Shown here piece after piece: positions 10,650 to 21,489 of a stretch of DNA of 64,000 nucleotides. The stretch is from contig OY726558.1 in NCBI GenBank assembly GCA_963383645.1, forward strand, positions 185,745,634 to 185,809,633, in the 5' to 3' direction. Position 1 is the stretch's first letter. Every line of letters begins with the position of its first letter. Origin of the DNA: Muscardinus avellanarius. Lineage: Eukaryota; Chordata; Mammalia; Rodentia; Gliridae. A model generated the notes under the pieces. That model made no database searches, was not told where the DNA came from, and worked only from the letters and a program-made list of their open reading frames with translations. Made by a program: the position numbers and the translations under genes.

Positions 10650-12210
10650 GCCTTACAGATAATGGACTCTCAGAATTTTAACACGACTTTAGAGTTTGTA
10701 GTAAAGTATGGCAAAACACTGGGAACTAAAATTTAATCTAGATATTTCCATTCACTGGCTCTACAAAACTGCTTGATGTCCTCTAGTCTGGGACTCGATT
10801 AGATATGAAATATTTTTAACTGCCTTGGGGGTCACTGATATCCTAAATTTCTCTCCCTGACACATAATTGATTTTGACAGAATTGATGAGATTATCTGCC
10901 ATATTCTCTCTTGCCAGGGAAGTGAATAACTGCACGTGTAATAGGTTCAGGCTTAATCGGTTTTATGCAGCCATGCTTGGGCACTTAATAAAGGACATGG
11001 ATGTTAGCACTATGAAGACTCTCTGAGAAACCCTTCCAATTCAATTGATTTAGAACATGGTTAAAAGTCCTTTGTACAGTAATCCCAGCACTGCTGTTTG
11101 CTAATGACTGTGCTCTCAAAGCCCTTGGGTGAGAAGATGTGAAATGATCCCAGAGCCTGCTTTGGGCTCTCAGCTGTGACCAGGTGGGTAAGACTAGGAG
11201 AGATGGATTTGGTCACAGCCCCTACCAAGGAAACTCTAAATCCAGCCAAACTTTTAATGACAGTACAGAAGTGATGTCTGTGAGTGTGGCCAAGTAGGCT
11301 TTGCATAATCCATTGACTGTCTTGTTCTCAGGCCTTGGAAATGGCTTCTGTGCCTTTTAGGAGGCTGCCAGCTGGGCTGGGGGAACCACCACCGTGGCTC
11401 TTTCCAGCTTGAGACCAGGGACTCCTCAGCCGTACCTGAGCGAAGCTTATCTAATACTCGTGCTTTTCAGTCTGAATCACACCCCAGTCTGTGCGGGCTT
11501 GGGAATGCTACGTAGCTCTTCAGCACACTATCTTGGAGCCGTGGTAAAAACAAAAAGCATGAGTGCGTTAGAAATGGGACAGTCAATAGACTGTGGGAGG
11601 GACACTCTTTTCCACTGGGAGAGCTAAAAGGAGAAGGTGGAACGCTGCCTTGCTCGGCCTCGCTGGGGGTTTGCCTCTCTGCACATATGCAGATCTCTGA
11701 GTAGCAGCAAGTACTGAGTTGAGGGTCACAAATAAATGCTAATAAGTGAATTCACAAATACAATATCTATAAATAATAAGGATCCGCTGTCTGATAATAA
11801 GAGACCACAGTTTACACATACACCAAAGCCAGCCACCCATAACTGCACAGCCAGGTCTTAAGTCGTCCAACTTCTTGGGAATACTAGCACTAATCATAAA
11901 TGAAACAAAAAAATGTAAGCTTTATATCCTTGTCAGCATGAGTCTGTGAAATGAAACCAAATAGCTACAGGCAAATCAGCTTAAAGAGCTCTTCTTGCCT
12001 TAATAAGAATGTTGATGTATAACAAGCAATCACAAGACAGGTCAAAATACTTCCTTTCTTTGAGTTTAATAAAGTGTGTTCTTATCTGCCGAGAAAGAGA
12101 GGCTTCTTTCCATCCTCAGTTTTAGGTCTCCCGGTTCCTAACTGTTGTTTTATATGCACAATAAATTTCTACCAATTTTTAATTTGATCTGATTTTATTT
12201 TTGACCTTCT
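10650..12210. other. Single-copy DNA, nothing recognised
   Basis: No gene recognised. 11300-11700 is locally richer in GC and carries short open frames (81 aa minus, 77 aa plus) without recognisable content. 12075-12190 ends in an AATAAA-bearing stretch, but no transposon termini were found. Confidence 0.4.
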
Positions 12211-12221
12211 TAAGAAGCATC

Positions 12222-12450
12222 TTTTCTTTTTTTTTTTTTTTTTTTTTTGGCGGGTCTGGGGATGGAACCCCAGTGGCATTCGAACTCCGGGCTACACGCC
12301 CTACCCTATTTTTTATCTTTTGTATTGAAACTGGGTCTCACTGAGTTGCAGAGGACCTCACTAAGTAGCTGAGGCTGTCTGCGAATCGTGATCCTCCGGT
12401 CTCAGCTTCCCGAATGCTGGGATTACAAGCGTGCGCCACCACGCCCGGCA
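12222..12450 (-). mobile_element. B1-dID-type SINE with long poly(A)
   Basis: Poly(T) at 12227-12248 is the element's tail. The ID half follows ('ggggatggaaccccag') and the B1 half ends at 'gtgcgccaccacgcccggc'. Flanks 'aagcatct' and 'aagcatca' may be a target-site duplication. Confidence 0.9.
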
Positions 12451-12454
12451 ACAA

Positions 12455-13670
12455 GCATCATTTATTGACTGCTCATCTCAACTCTACAAAGTGGGTAGAT
12501 CTCCAAGTTATCTGTAAGGAAGGAGCGTGTGGGTGGGTGTGGAGGTTGAAGGAGGCTGCAGTTTAAGACCCCAGCGGTCTGACTCCAGAACCTATAGACC
12601 ACTCCGCTGTTCTTTCACTCCTTACCTTCACATCGAGTGTAACGTTTGAACTTATCAAATCATGTGGCCCCAGTTCTGGAAAGGTAGAAAGTTTATAGGT
12701 CGTATAGGACCCATGAGTTAAAGCTGGATTTGTGTTGCTCTGGTAGGTTCTCGGGACCTGGGAGGTTTCATTCTCGGTCACAAAGGTTAATGGGTATCAA
12801 AGTGTTTCTGCCATTTCATCAAGATGTGCCTTTTTTCTGTGATGTAGCTAGAATTTATTTATTTTTCAATGTCAGAAAAGATCAAACAAGAGCAAATACA
12901 GAAAGCCCTCCTGAAAGATATTTTGTTTGTTTGGGGAGGGGTTCAGGTTGGTATGGTCAGGCAGGAGTCATCTATTTACCAGTTTATAAAAATAGTAAAA
13001 GTGAAAAGAGAAAAACTCAGCCTAGGAAAGTCACTGCAGCAAGCCTTAGATTGTTACCATTTCTGTGCCAATCTAAAGATTTACATTGGAATTTTCATTT
13101 TACCTAGCCAAATCAAATAACTAAGATAAAACCTGAAGGATCCTGGCATTGTTGATAGTCCTGGTCTTAAATAGTTTTAGATACCTGGTGGATTATGCTA
13201 ACCTGATTCTAGGTTTGCAAGTCAATCAACAGAGTACTTTAAAATTACAGGAAAGATATTATTTTTTGATTCATTATTTTGGTAATATAGTGGGCAGGCA
13301 ATCTGTGGTGTTCTGCAGGGAACCACACACACACAAAAAGTTCACATCAGAAATATAATTGGATATAGCCAGCTCAAGTTGACAAGCAATTAATTTTGCT
13401 GCTTAGACCTCCAGAGTCAGTGATCCATGAATCAGTATTCACTAGGTGGTTATTTAAAGCTAATCTTTAAAACTTGGTTCAGTCCTTATTCATTAAAATG
13501 TGAAAGATGACGATGACCAGGAGATTGTGGAGTCTGCGATTGTCAGTTTACACTTGGGTTACTGAGTCATAAAAATGAAAAGAGAACAAAGAGTCATGAC
13601 TCCTTTTAATTCCTTCTCACTATAATACCTGACAAGAAAAAACCCACAAAACCAGAGATCAGATTATCTG
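12455..13670. other. Single-copy DNA, nothing recognised
   Basis: A 125-aa plus-strand open frame (12730-13107) overlaps an 83-aa one in another frame. Neither has recognisable domains, and both look like chance openness. Confidence 0.4.
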
Positions 13671-13674
13671 TATG

Positions 13675-13675
13675 G

Positions 13676-13716
<41 letters not shown>

Positions 13717-13724
13717 CGCACATC
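13675..13724. repeat. (TG)n(CG)n microsatellite
   Basis: A TG run that turns into a short pure CG run (gcgcgcgcgcg) before ending in 'cacatc'. Alternating purine-pyrimidine throughout, the classic Z-DNA-prone composition. Confidence 0.95.
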
Positions 13725-14084
13725 TTAAAGGCAACTCATGCATATTTGCTTAATGCATTATTGATTTTCCTACTTTATAAAAATATAATTAACAAATAAA
13801 AATTCTATATATTTATAGTATATGATGTGATACTTTTATATATGTATACAGAACAGTCTAATTAACATGTTAGTCATCTTTCATAGATCTTTTTGTTGTG
13901 TGTGTGGGATAGGAAGACTTTAAGTTACACTATCTGCACAAATTCCAAATATATAACATAATTTGATTAACTGCAGTCACCCTTGCTGTACATTAGATTT
14001 CCAGAGCTCATTCATCCTGTATAACTGAAACCTTGTACCTTTTGGCTACTCTCCCCCAGCCTGTGGCAACCACTATTCTATTCG

Positions 14085-14284
14085 CTTTTTTTTTTTTTTT
14101 GGTAGTACTGGGGTTCCTGGAAACCCTTCTACCTCCGGGCTACACTCCCAGACACCTATTTTTTATATTTTTATTTGGAAACAGGGTCTCTTAAGCCAGT
14201 GTGGCTGGCTTCGAACCTTGCGCGATCCTCCTGTCTCTGCCTCCCAAGTGTGAGGATTACAAGCGTGCGCCACCACGCCTGGGA
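14085..14284 (-). mobile_element. B1-dID SINE, derived 'ggcttccaggaacccc' subtype
   Basis: Poly(T) head, then 'ggggttcctggaaaccc', 'cgggctacactcccag' and 'cgtgcgccaccacgcc'. It belongs to the low-divergence subtype also seen at 41555, 44431, 47123 and 62010. It interrupts the old L1, with 'attct' on both sides. Confidence 0.9.
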
Positions 14285-14730
14285 ATTCTCTGCTTTTATG
14301 AGTTTGACTTTCTACATGTGAGATCATGCAGGTGTTTTTCTTTCTGTACCTGGCTTATTCCACTGAAGGTAACTTCCTCCAGTTTCCTCCATGTTTTAGC
14401 GGAAGACAGGATTTTTTTCCTCCTTAGGAGTGAATAATACCCCATGGTACGTATAGATCACATTGTCATCATAGGTTCTCCTATAAATGGACACAAGTCG
14501 ATTCCACATTTTGGCTATTGTGAGTAAAAGTGTAATGAACAGAGAAGTACAGATAACTCTTGATGATACTCATTTTATCTTCCTGGTGTTTGGCTATCTA
14601 CCTAATATTTTGATTGCCCAGTCTATTTTAAAGTTTCAGTGGCTCTCCATGCTGTTTTCTATATGGCGATATCAATTTATATGATCAGCAGTAGTATACA
14701 GGATCCTCTTTTCTGTAACAGTCATTCTTT

Positions 14731-15232
14731 TTTTTTTTCATTGTAACCCTACATCTTGATGCAGTTCAGTGTGATAGAGACATACATGCACAAACCACTC
14801 ATTCAGCCCTTTCCCAGTTCCCACTCCACTCCCTCCCCAACTTTCCGTGCTCAGCTTTGATAAGTAACCATTAAGGTGTTTCCAAACTCTTTTTCTTCCT
14901 CCCCATCCCATCTCCCCCTGGTACCCACCTCCCCTCCACTAAGGGTTATCCTCCTTCGTCTGGAGTTGCTCCTCTGTTGCAGTTTCTCCCTAGCTCCGCA
15001 TATGACGGAGAACATCCGACCTTTCACATTTTGTGACTGACTGGCCTCACTTACCATAATATCCTCCAGTTTCATCCACTTCCCTCATTGAGTATCTATC
15101 CTATACTTTTGTAATCCATTCGTCTGTTGATAGACACTTTGGCTGGATCCATAGTTTGGCAATTTTGAAGTGTGCAGCTATAGACATAGATAGGCATGCG
15201 TTACTATGGTAGTCTGGTTTCAAGGTCGTTCT
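14731..15232 (-). mobile_element. Younger L1 3' end nested in the old L1
   Basis: Starts with poly(T) and 'cattgtaaccctacatc', followed by the pyrimidine-rich antisense 3'UTR ('ccactccactccctcccc') and ORF2 end ('catattgagtatcta'-like text at 15090). Flanks 'gtcattct' (14723-14730) and 'gtcgttct' (about 15226-15233) look like a slightly diverged duplication. Removing it restores the old L1 reading. Confidence 0.75.
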
Positions 15233-15290
15233 TAAAGGTTTTAGGTGATCTCTTACTATGGTTTTTACTTGCATTTCTCAGATGATTAGT

Positions 15291-15307
15291 GATACTGAGG
15301 ATTTTTT
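15291..15307 (+). repeat. Target-site duplication, left copy (17 bp)
   Basis: gatactgaggatttttt, identical to 17552-17568. The exact right border is uncertain by a few T residues because it merges with the element's poly(T). Confidence 0.9.
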
Positions 15308-15544
15308 TTTTTTTTCATGGCATAATTTGAATTTATTCTTTTATTTTTTTTAATTAATTTATTTTTTAAATTGGTGCATTGTAGTCATATATCAATCACA
15401 TTGGAGTACAAGACTTGAGAGGATATACAAGCACACATCATCCAATTAGCCCTCCTCCAGCCCCCGTCCCATTCCCTCCCCCTCCCTCCATCCCACACTT
15501 CTTTGGTGATTTACTTTGATACATTTGTTTATGTACCTCCTGCA

Positions 15545-15756
15545 TTTTAAAGAGGCTCCGTCCTCCAGTATTACATACCCTCTGATTGATCACATTAGTT
15601 GCTTCACTATAGGGCCCTTTCTATAGCTCAACCTCTTCCTGTTGCCCTTTTCCTCCTAGTTATTGCTGATTAAGAGAAGCGTCTGATTTATATTTTCTGC
15701 GATATTTCTCTGTGCATGCTGCGTTGCAAGTACCAATCCCACTCTTGATGGTCCCA
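15545..15756 (-). other. Linker between VNTR and L1-like 3' end
   Basis: About 210 bp of normal GC content that matches neither the 50-bp unit nor the L1 3'UTR copies elsewhere in the window. It would be the diagnostic module for finding family members. Confidence 0.5.
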
Positions 15757-17551
15757 GTAGTGGCCTGGCTACTCAGTGGACTGATCCAGACCTCGCTGGC
15801 TCACGCAGCGGCCTTGCCTCATGGGAGGACCCAGTTCTGGTCTCGCTGGCCCCTGAACCGGTCAAACCTCTAAGCTGGCTTTGGTCCCGACCTTGGAGGC
15901 CGCAGGAGTGAACGTGCCTAACGCCAGGCTCCGATGCTGACCATTGGCCCCTGCACCGGTCTAACCCCTTGGCAGGATTCCAATCCCGGTCTCGGAGGCC
16001 CCAGCACTGGTAATGCCTCAAGGCAGGCTCCGATGCCGGCCTCACTGGCCCCAGCACCGGCCTAACCCCTTGACAGGCTCTTATCCTGGCCTCAGAGGCC
16101 CCAGTACCGGCCTTGCCTCATGGCAGGCTCCGATGCCGGCCTCACTGGCCCCGGCACCGGCCTAACCCCTCGGCAGGCTCTTATCCTGGCCTCGGAGGCC
16201 CCAGTACCGGCCTTGCCTCACGGCAGGCTCTTATCCTGGCCTCGGAGGCCCCAGTACCGGCCTTGCCTCACGGCAGGCTCCGATGCCGGCCTCGCTGGCC
16301 CCAGCACCGGCCTAACCCCTTGGCATGCTCCGATCCCGGCCTCGGAGGCCCCAGGACTGGTCATGCCTCACGGCAGGCTCCGCTGCCGGCCTCGTTGGCC
16401 CCAGCACCGGCCTAACCTCTCGGCAAGCTCTTATCCTGGCCTCGGAGGCCCCAGTACCGGCCTTGCCTCAAGGCAGGCTCCGATGCCGGCCTCGCTGGCC
16501 CCAGCACCGGCCTAACCCCTCAGCAGGCTCTTATCCTGGCCTCGGAGGCACCAGTACCGGCCTTGCCTCACGGCAGGCTCCGATGCCGGCCTCACTGGCC
16601 CCAGCAGCGGCCTAACCCCTCGGCAGGCTCCGATCCCGGCCTCAGAGGCCCCAGTACCGGCCTTGCCTCAAGGCAGGCTCCGATGCCGGCCTCGCTGGCC
16701 CCAGCACCGGCCTAAACCCTCGGCAGGCACTTGTCCTGGCCTCGGAGGCCCCAGTACCGGCCTTGCCTCACGGCAGGCTCCGATGCCAGCCTCGCTGGCC
16801 CCAGCACCGGCCTAACCCCTTGGCAGGCTCTTATCCTGGCCTCGGAGGCCCCAGTACTGGCCTTGCCTCACGGCAGGCTCCGATGCCAGCCTCGCTGGCC
16901 CCAGCACCGGCCTAACCCCTCGGCATGCTCCGATCCCGGCCTCGGAGGCCCCAGCACTGGTCATGCCTCACGGGAGGCTCCGCTGCCGGCCTCGTTGGCT
17001 CCAGCACCGGCCTAACCCCTCGGCAAGCTCTTATCCTGGCCTCGGAGGCCCCAGTACCGGCCTTGCCTCACGGCAGGCTCCGATGCCGGCCTCGCTGGCC
17101 CCAGCACCGGCCTAACCCCTCGGCAGGCTCTTGTCCTGGCCTCGGAGGCCCCAGTACCGGCCTTGCCTCAAGGCAGGCTCCGATGCCGGCCTCGCTGGCC
17201 CCAGCAGCGGCCTAACCCCTCGGCAGGCTCCGATCCCGGCCTCGGAGGCCCCAGCACTGGTCATGCCTCAAGGCAGGCTCCGATGCCGGCCTCGCTGGCC
17301 CCAGCACCGGCCTAACCCCTTGGCAGGCTCTTATCCTGGCCTCGGAGGCCCCAGTACTGGCCTTGCCTTACGGCAGGCTCCGATACCGGCCTCGCTGGCC
17401 CCAGCACCGGCCTAACCCCTCGGCAAGCTCTTATCCTGGCCTCAGAGGCCCCAGTACTGGCCTTGCCTCACGGCAGGCTCCGATGCCGGCCTCACTGGCC
17501 CCAGCACCGGCCTAACCCCTCGGCAGGCTCTTATCCTGGCCTAGAGGCCCC
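15757..17551. repeat. GC-rich minisatellite, about 35 units of 50 bp
   Basis: Units begin 'ctcggaggccccag' or 'ctcgctggccccag' and alternate between two types, ending 'ccgatgccggc' or 'cttatcctggc'. From 16141 to 17541 the phase is exactly 50 bp for 28 consecutive units, with no insertion or deletion. The first units (15757-15990) are the most diverged, and one of them is 49 bp. Roughly 4 CpG per unit. The last unit is cut at the right-hand target-site duplication. Confidence 0.97.
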
Positions 17552-17568
17552 GATACTGAGGATTTTTT
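17552..17568 (+). repeat. Target-site duplication, right copy (17 bp)
   Basis: gatactgaggatttttt, matching 15291-15307. The old L1 sequence continues immediately after it. Confidence 0.9.
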
Positions 17569-18217
17569 AAAGATACGTGTGGGGTGATTGTATGTCCTCT
17601 TTTGAGAAGTATCTAATCTGGTCCTTTTCCCATTTTTGAAATCAAGTTGTATTCTTGTTACTGAGCTGTTTGTGTTCCTTCTTTCTATGTTTTGAATGTC
17701 AATGCCTTACCAGATAAACAGTGTGCAAATATTTTTTTCATTCTTATGGGTTTTCCACTTACACTATAGAATCTTTTCCTTGCTATGCAGAAGATTTTTA
17801 AAGTGATATAGTCCCACTTGCTTAGTTTTGCTTTTTTTTTTTTTTTTTTGGCCTCTTCTTTTAGTTTCATAGTCAAGAAATCATTGTCAATATCAGTATC
17901 GAGATTTCTCTCTGTTTTCTTCTAGTAGTTTGACAACATTGGTCATAAAATTTAAGTCTTTAATCCACTTTGAGATAATTTTGTGTATTATGTGAAAAAA
18001 AGAGTCCAATTTCATTCTGCACATGGATATCCAATTTTCCTGACACAATTTATTGAAGAGAATGTCCTTTCCTCATTGTGTATTTTTGGCATCTTTGTTG
18101 AAGAGAAATTGGCCAAAATTTTGTGGATTTATTTCTGGGCTTTCTTTTTGGTTCCATTGACTTACAATGGTTCTTGTGCCAGGTCCAATCTGTTTTGATT
18201 GCTACAACTTAATAGTA

Positions 18218-18683
18218 TGATTGGCCCTCTACATCTGTGGGTTCTGTATCCAAATATTCAAGAAACCACAGATCAAAAGTATTTGGGAAAGTTATATTAC
18301 ACTAGATACATTTAGACTTTTTATCTTGTCATTATTCCCTAAACAATGCAGTATAACAACTATTAACATTGCACTTACATTGTGTTGAGTATTATAACTA
18401 ATGGAGAAGCTGAGTGCAGTGGTGCACACTTAGAATCCCATCTATTCAGGAGTATGAGGCAGGAAGATTTTAAGTTTGAGGCCATCATGGGCAACTTAGC
18501 CAGATCCTTTCTAAAAAACTAAAATAAATGTTGATAGGAATATAGCTCAATGGTAGAGCAATCCCCAGTACCATAAAAACAAAAATCAAAAGCTGGGGGG
18601 GGTACTTGAACATCCTCCAATTTGGGTATCTACAAGGGGCCCCTGTAGCCAATCCTGTATGAATACTGAAGGACAGCTGTACA
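18218..18683 (+). mobile_element. MER2/Tigger-like DNA transposon, split by a SINE
   Basis: Begins with 'ttggccctctacatctgtgg' and continues with 'tcttgtcattattccctaaac' and 'cagtataacaactattaac'. After the SINE it ends in 'gaatactgaaggacagctgt', which mirrors the start as an imperfect terminal inverted repeat. It interrupts the old L1. Confidence 0.75.
18408..18592 (+). mobile_element. B1-dID-type SINE inside the MER2-like element
   Basis: 'gctgagtgcagtggtgcac' to 'atagctcaatggtagagca' and 'atccccagtaccataaaaac'. The ID half has a small deletion after the A box. Confidence 0.8.
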
Positions 18684-18889
18684 TTTTGAGATTTCATAAT
18701 ATGAGGTTCCTACTTTGTTTTTTAAATAGTTAATTGCTTTAACTATTCAGGACCTTTGGGAGTTTCAAATTAATTTTAGGATTGTTTTTTCTATTTCTGT
18801 AGAAAATGCTTTTGGGATTTGATAGTGACTATACCGAATCTATACGTTGCTTGGGGGTAATGAACATTTGAACATAATATGTAACATAT

Positions 18890-20435
18890 ATTTTTAAATT
18901 CTAAGTAGTTCTAAAGAATGAACACTTACAAAATTCAGGAGCTATTTGAACTTATCATGTAATGACCTAATAGCAGAAGTTGTAATATGAGGCTATCTAA
19001 CTGTGATCAGCACATCTGACCTTTAAAGAGAACTCAGGGAGTATCTGTGTCCATACAATGATCCTATGAAGTTTAAGATGATTCTCACACAGGGAAAAGA
19101 AAGTTGGCCTTGCTACCTAAATATTCATTTGAAAATGCAGTATTTCAATTAAGTTTGAAAGAGAATCCTAGTGCTGCTTAAAAAAAAAGTATCTAAGGAT
19201 AATAAATGCAGCGGTAGGACTGCCTTTCTCAAATTGTGTTTCTTTAGCTCGGTGCCAAGTTTATATCAGGGTATCAGTCAACTTTACAATGACACTAGAT
19301 TCCGCCGCAGAGCTGGAAGGATGTTACTTCTGTTATTTCTGAAAAATGATACAGCTGAAGTCTTTCTTCCTGCTTACAGTGTTTGTGGGGTAATTGTACG
19401 GCTTTAACAGGGTAGAGACAGGAGAGCAATAGTGCTAGATAAACAAATAATAGGTCTCCAAGAATTTGAAAGCTTTAATGGGAAGGCATGAAACAAAAGT
19501 GTATGCTTATCTGGGTGTCAGGGAAGGAATACATAAATGACTGTCAGTTCTTGCTTATGCTATTAGCTCAGGGGGCCCACAGAGCCTTTTAAATATAAAG
19601 GTAAAATAGTACATATAAAACCTAAATATGGTTCAAGCTAGTCAGTAATGAGAAGATGTAGATGTGTCTTTCCCAGTGGCAATGCTGTTTTCCATCACCT
19701 GTTGTTAAGAAGAGTTTCTTCTATTCTATCCAGATTTGCTTCAAAATATGAGCACCTCTATATTAAAAAGAAGCTGTGCCAAAATTTAAAGCCTCTCCAA
19801 CTAGCTTTATGAATGTGTTTTAACAGTGAGCTTAGTTTTAAAGAAATTGGGAAGCTAAGAGTTGATAGGATATCAGGCTTCTAGGCCACTCATCACTTTT
19901 CCCTCCTGTTTGTCATTATTTAATTATTCTTCATGAATGTTTTCTAGCATCATCATTGTAGGAATTATTGAATACCTGCTATATAAATATATGCCCACTA
20001 TATAAAGTTACTAGACTTAGCAAATAAAAGTACAGCTCACAAAAACAAATATAAATTACAGAAAAACAATGAATGATTTTTTTAATATAAGTATGTCCTA
20101 AATATTGCAATACTATAAATTATTTACTGGGCATCTGAAATTCAGAGTCAACTGAGCATCCTATATATTATATGGTGCCGCCACGTGTTGGACCTAAGAT
20201 GTATGTGATTAAAAATTAGATACGGGTACCATCCTGAAAGAAACATGTCTACAAATCAAGATGAGAAGTAATCGGCAGTACTGATTGATACATATGTAAA
20301 TTCAGTGAGTTAAAAAGACTCAATGAAAGAGAAGCCCTAGAAAAGAAATGTAATGGGAATGGCAAGTTACTCATTTTTGCTAACATACGGTATGTAAAAC
20401 AAGAGTTGTGGGAAGTAGAGTGAGGCTGGTAATCG
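18890..20435. other. Single-copy AT-rich DNA, nothing recognised
   Basis: No gene or repeat family recognised. Confidence 0.45.
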
Positions 20436-20439
20436 TATT

Positions 20440-20795
20440 AAGCTATTTAACTCTTTAGATCAGTGTTATCTGATATAAAAATAACATACAAAGCAAGTCA
20501 CAAGTATCATTTGAAGTCCTCTAATCGCTACGGTAGGAAATGTAAAATTGATATCAGTGAAATTAACTTCAACAGTATATTTTTACTCAATGTATTCAAA
20601 ATACTATCATTTCAACATAAAAATCAATATATTACCAATGAGAGTTGTCACTTTTTTAACTAACTGCCCCCAAATGCGGCACACCGTTCTAGACTTGGAG
20701 GGGACTTTAATTCAGACCAGCCACATTTCAAGCGAGCACTGGTCACGTGTGGCTAATGATGGATGTCATCGCTGTAAAGAGAAAAGTATCCACTC
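20440..20795. mobile_element. Old non-autonomous DNA-transposon-like fragment
   Basis: AT-rich core with 'aaattaacttcaacagtat' and a right end 'gagcactggtcacgtgtggc' that resembles the eutherian element carrying 'gagcacttgaaatgtggc'. The left end contains 'cagtgttatctgat'. The family is remembered, not searched. Confidence 0.4.
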
Positions 20796-20799
20796 ATAG

Positions 20800-21454
20800 T
20801 CTGCCAAGAAAAGATGAAAGTGTGGCTGGAGATGATCCATATTATTACAATAAAAAAATGGAAGGTAGAGGTGGGGAAGGAAGAGAACATTCACTCGGCT
20901 ATTCCAAAAGTGCATGAAACAAAGACAACCTAACCTCTGACAGTAAATATACAGGGGATAAGGGACGTTCAGATAAAAATGGTATTTGCTAATGTGTATT
21001 GTTTATATACATTACTTTCAGGCCTAGGCAGACAAAAGCAGACAATAGTTTCTCTCATGTCACCAATCATGTCATGCAAGTGGAGAACACTGCACAGCAG
21101 TCCAAAAAATACTCAGAATCCGTTCATAAATATATAGGGGGTAAAAGCAAAAGGTTTTCAGTAAAGGATTCTTCCTTGAATTACCTCCCCCCCAGAGCTA
21201 AACACAAAAAGATATATATTTTAATAGAGCAGAAATATCTTAAATTTGGTGTGGTACTGACAACCCAAACTACAGAATTCTATTTCATTGGAGTTTTTAA
21301 ACTGAGAAAAAAAATATTTTATGAGTGTTAGAGGAGCAGAGAAGGGACCACATGGCTGAACCAATTTAAATGTGTCTCAGGATCTATTTTTCTCAATGGA
21401 GAAATATTTCCATGTGAATCATTGGGAAAATATAAATCTAGCTACAGTGCTTCA

Positions 21455-21489
<35 letters not shown>

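Larger units (their letters stand above)
15308..17551 (-). mobile_element. Composite VNTR-L1 3' end retroelement (SVA-like design)
   Basis: The whole segment lies between 17-bp direct repeats and splits a continuous old L1, so it entered as one unit. Read on the minus strand it has four parts. First is the 50-bp-unit GC-rich array (17551-15757). Second is a linker of unknown origin (about 15756-15545). Third is an L1-3'UTR-like end (about 15545-15320) with the motif 'actacaatgcaccaattt' and a purine-rich block. Fourth is AATAAA (15337-15332), 17 nt before poly(A). The target reads TTT|AAAAAA on the element's strand, as expected for L1 endonuclease. No ORF1 or ORF2 text was seen, so it appears non-autonomous. 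It could instead be an internally deleted L1 that kept monomeric 5'UTR repeats. Confidence 0.75.
13760..18880 (-). mobile_element. Old L1 (L1MA/L1MB-like), multiply interrupted
   Basis: Antisense L1 3'UTR and ORF2 text runs through 13760-14084, 14285-14730, 15233-15307, 17552-18217 and 18684-18880. Landmarks are 'ccccagcctgtggcaacc', 'gagatcatgcaggtgt', 'atttctcagatgattagtg', 'gttttctacttgta'-type ORF2 text, and 'attttaggattgttttttc'. The pieces rejoin in the correct order when the later insertions are removed. Decayed, with no intact frame. Confidence 0.85.

Noticed and set aside
12730..13107. 125-aa plus-strand open frame
   Set aside because: No recognised domain; a competing frame overlaps; no promoter, splice or conservation evidence.
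16113..17415. Series of 94-131 aa Pro/Ala/Arg-rich open frames across the minisatellite
   Set aside because: They follow directly from the GC-rich 50-bp units, occur on overlapping frames and end at the recurring 'cctaac' stop context. No independent coding evidence.
15757..17551. CRISPR-like array
   Set aside because: Units are contiguous and all similar; there are no unique spacers, and the setting is a mammalian genome.
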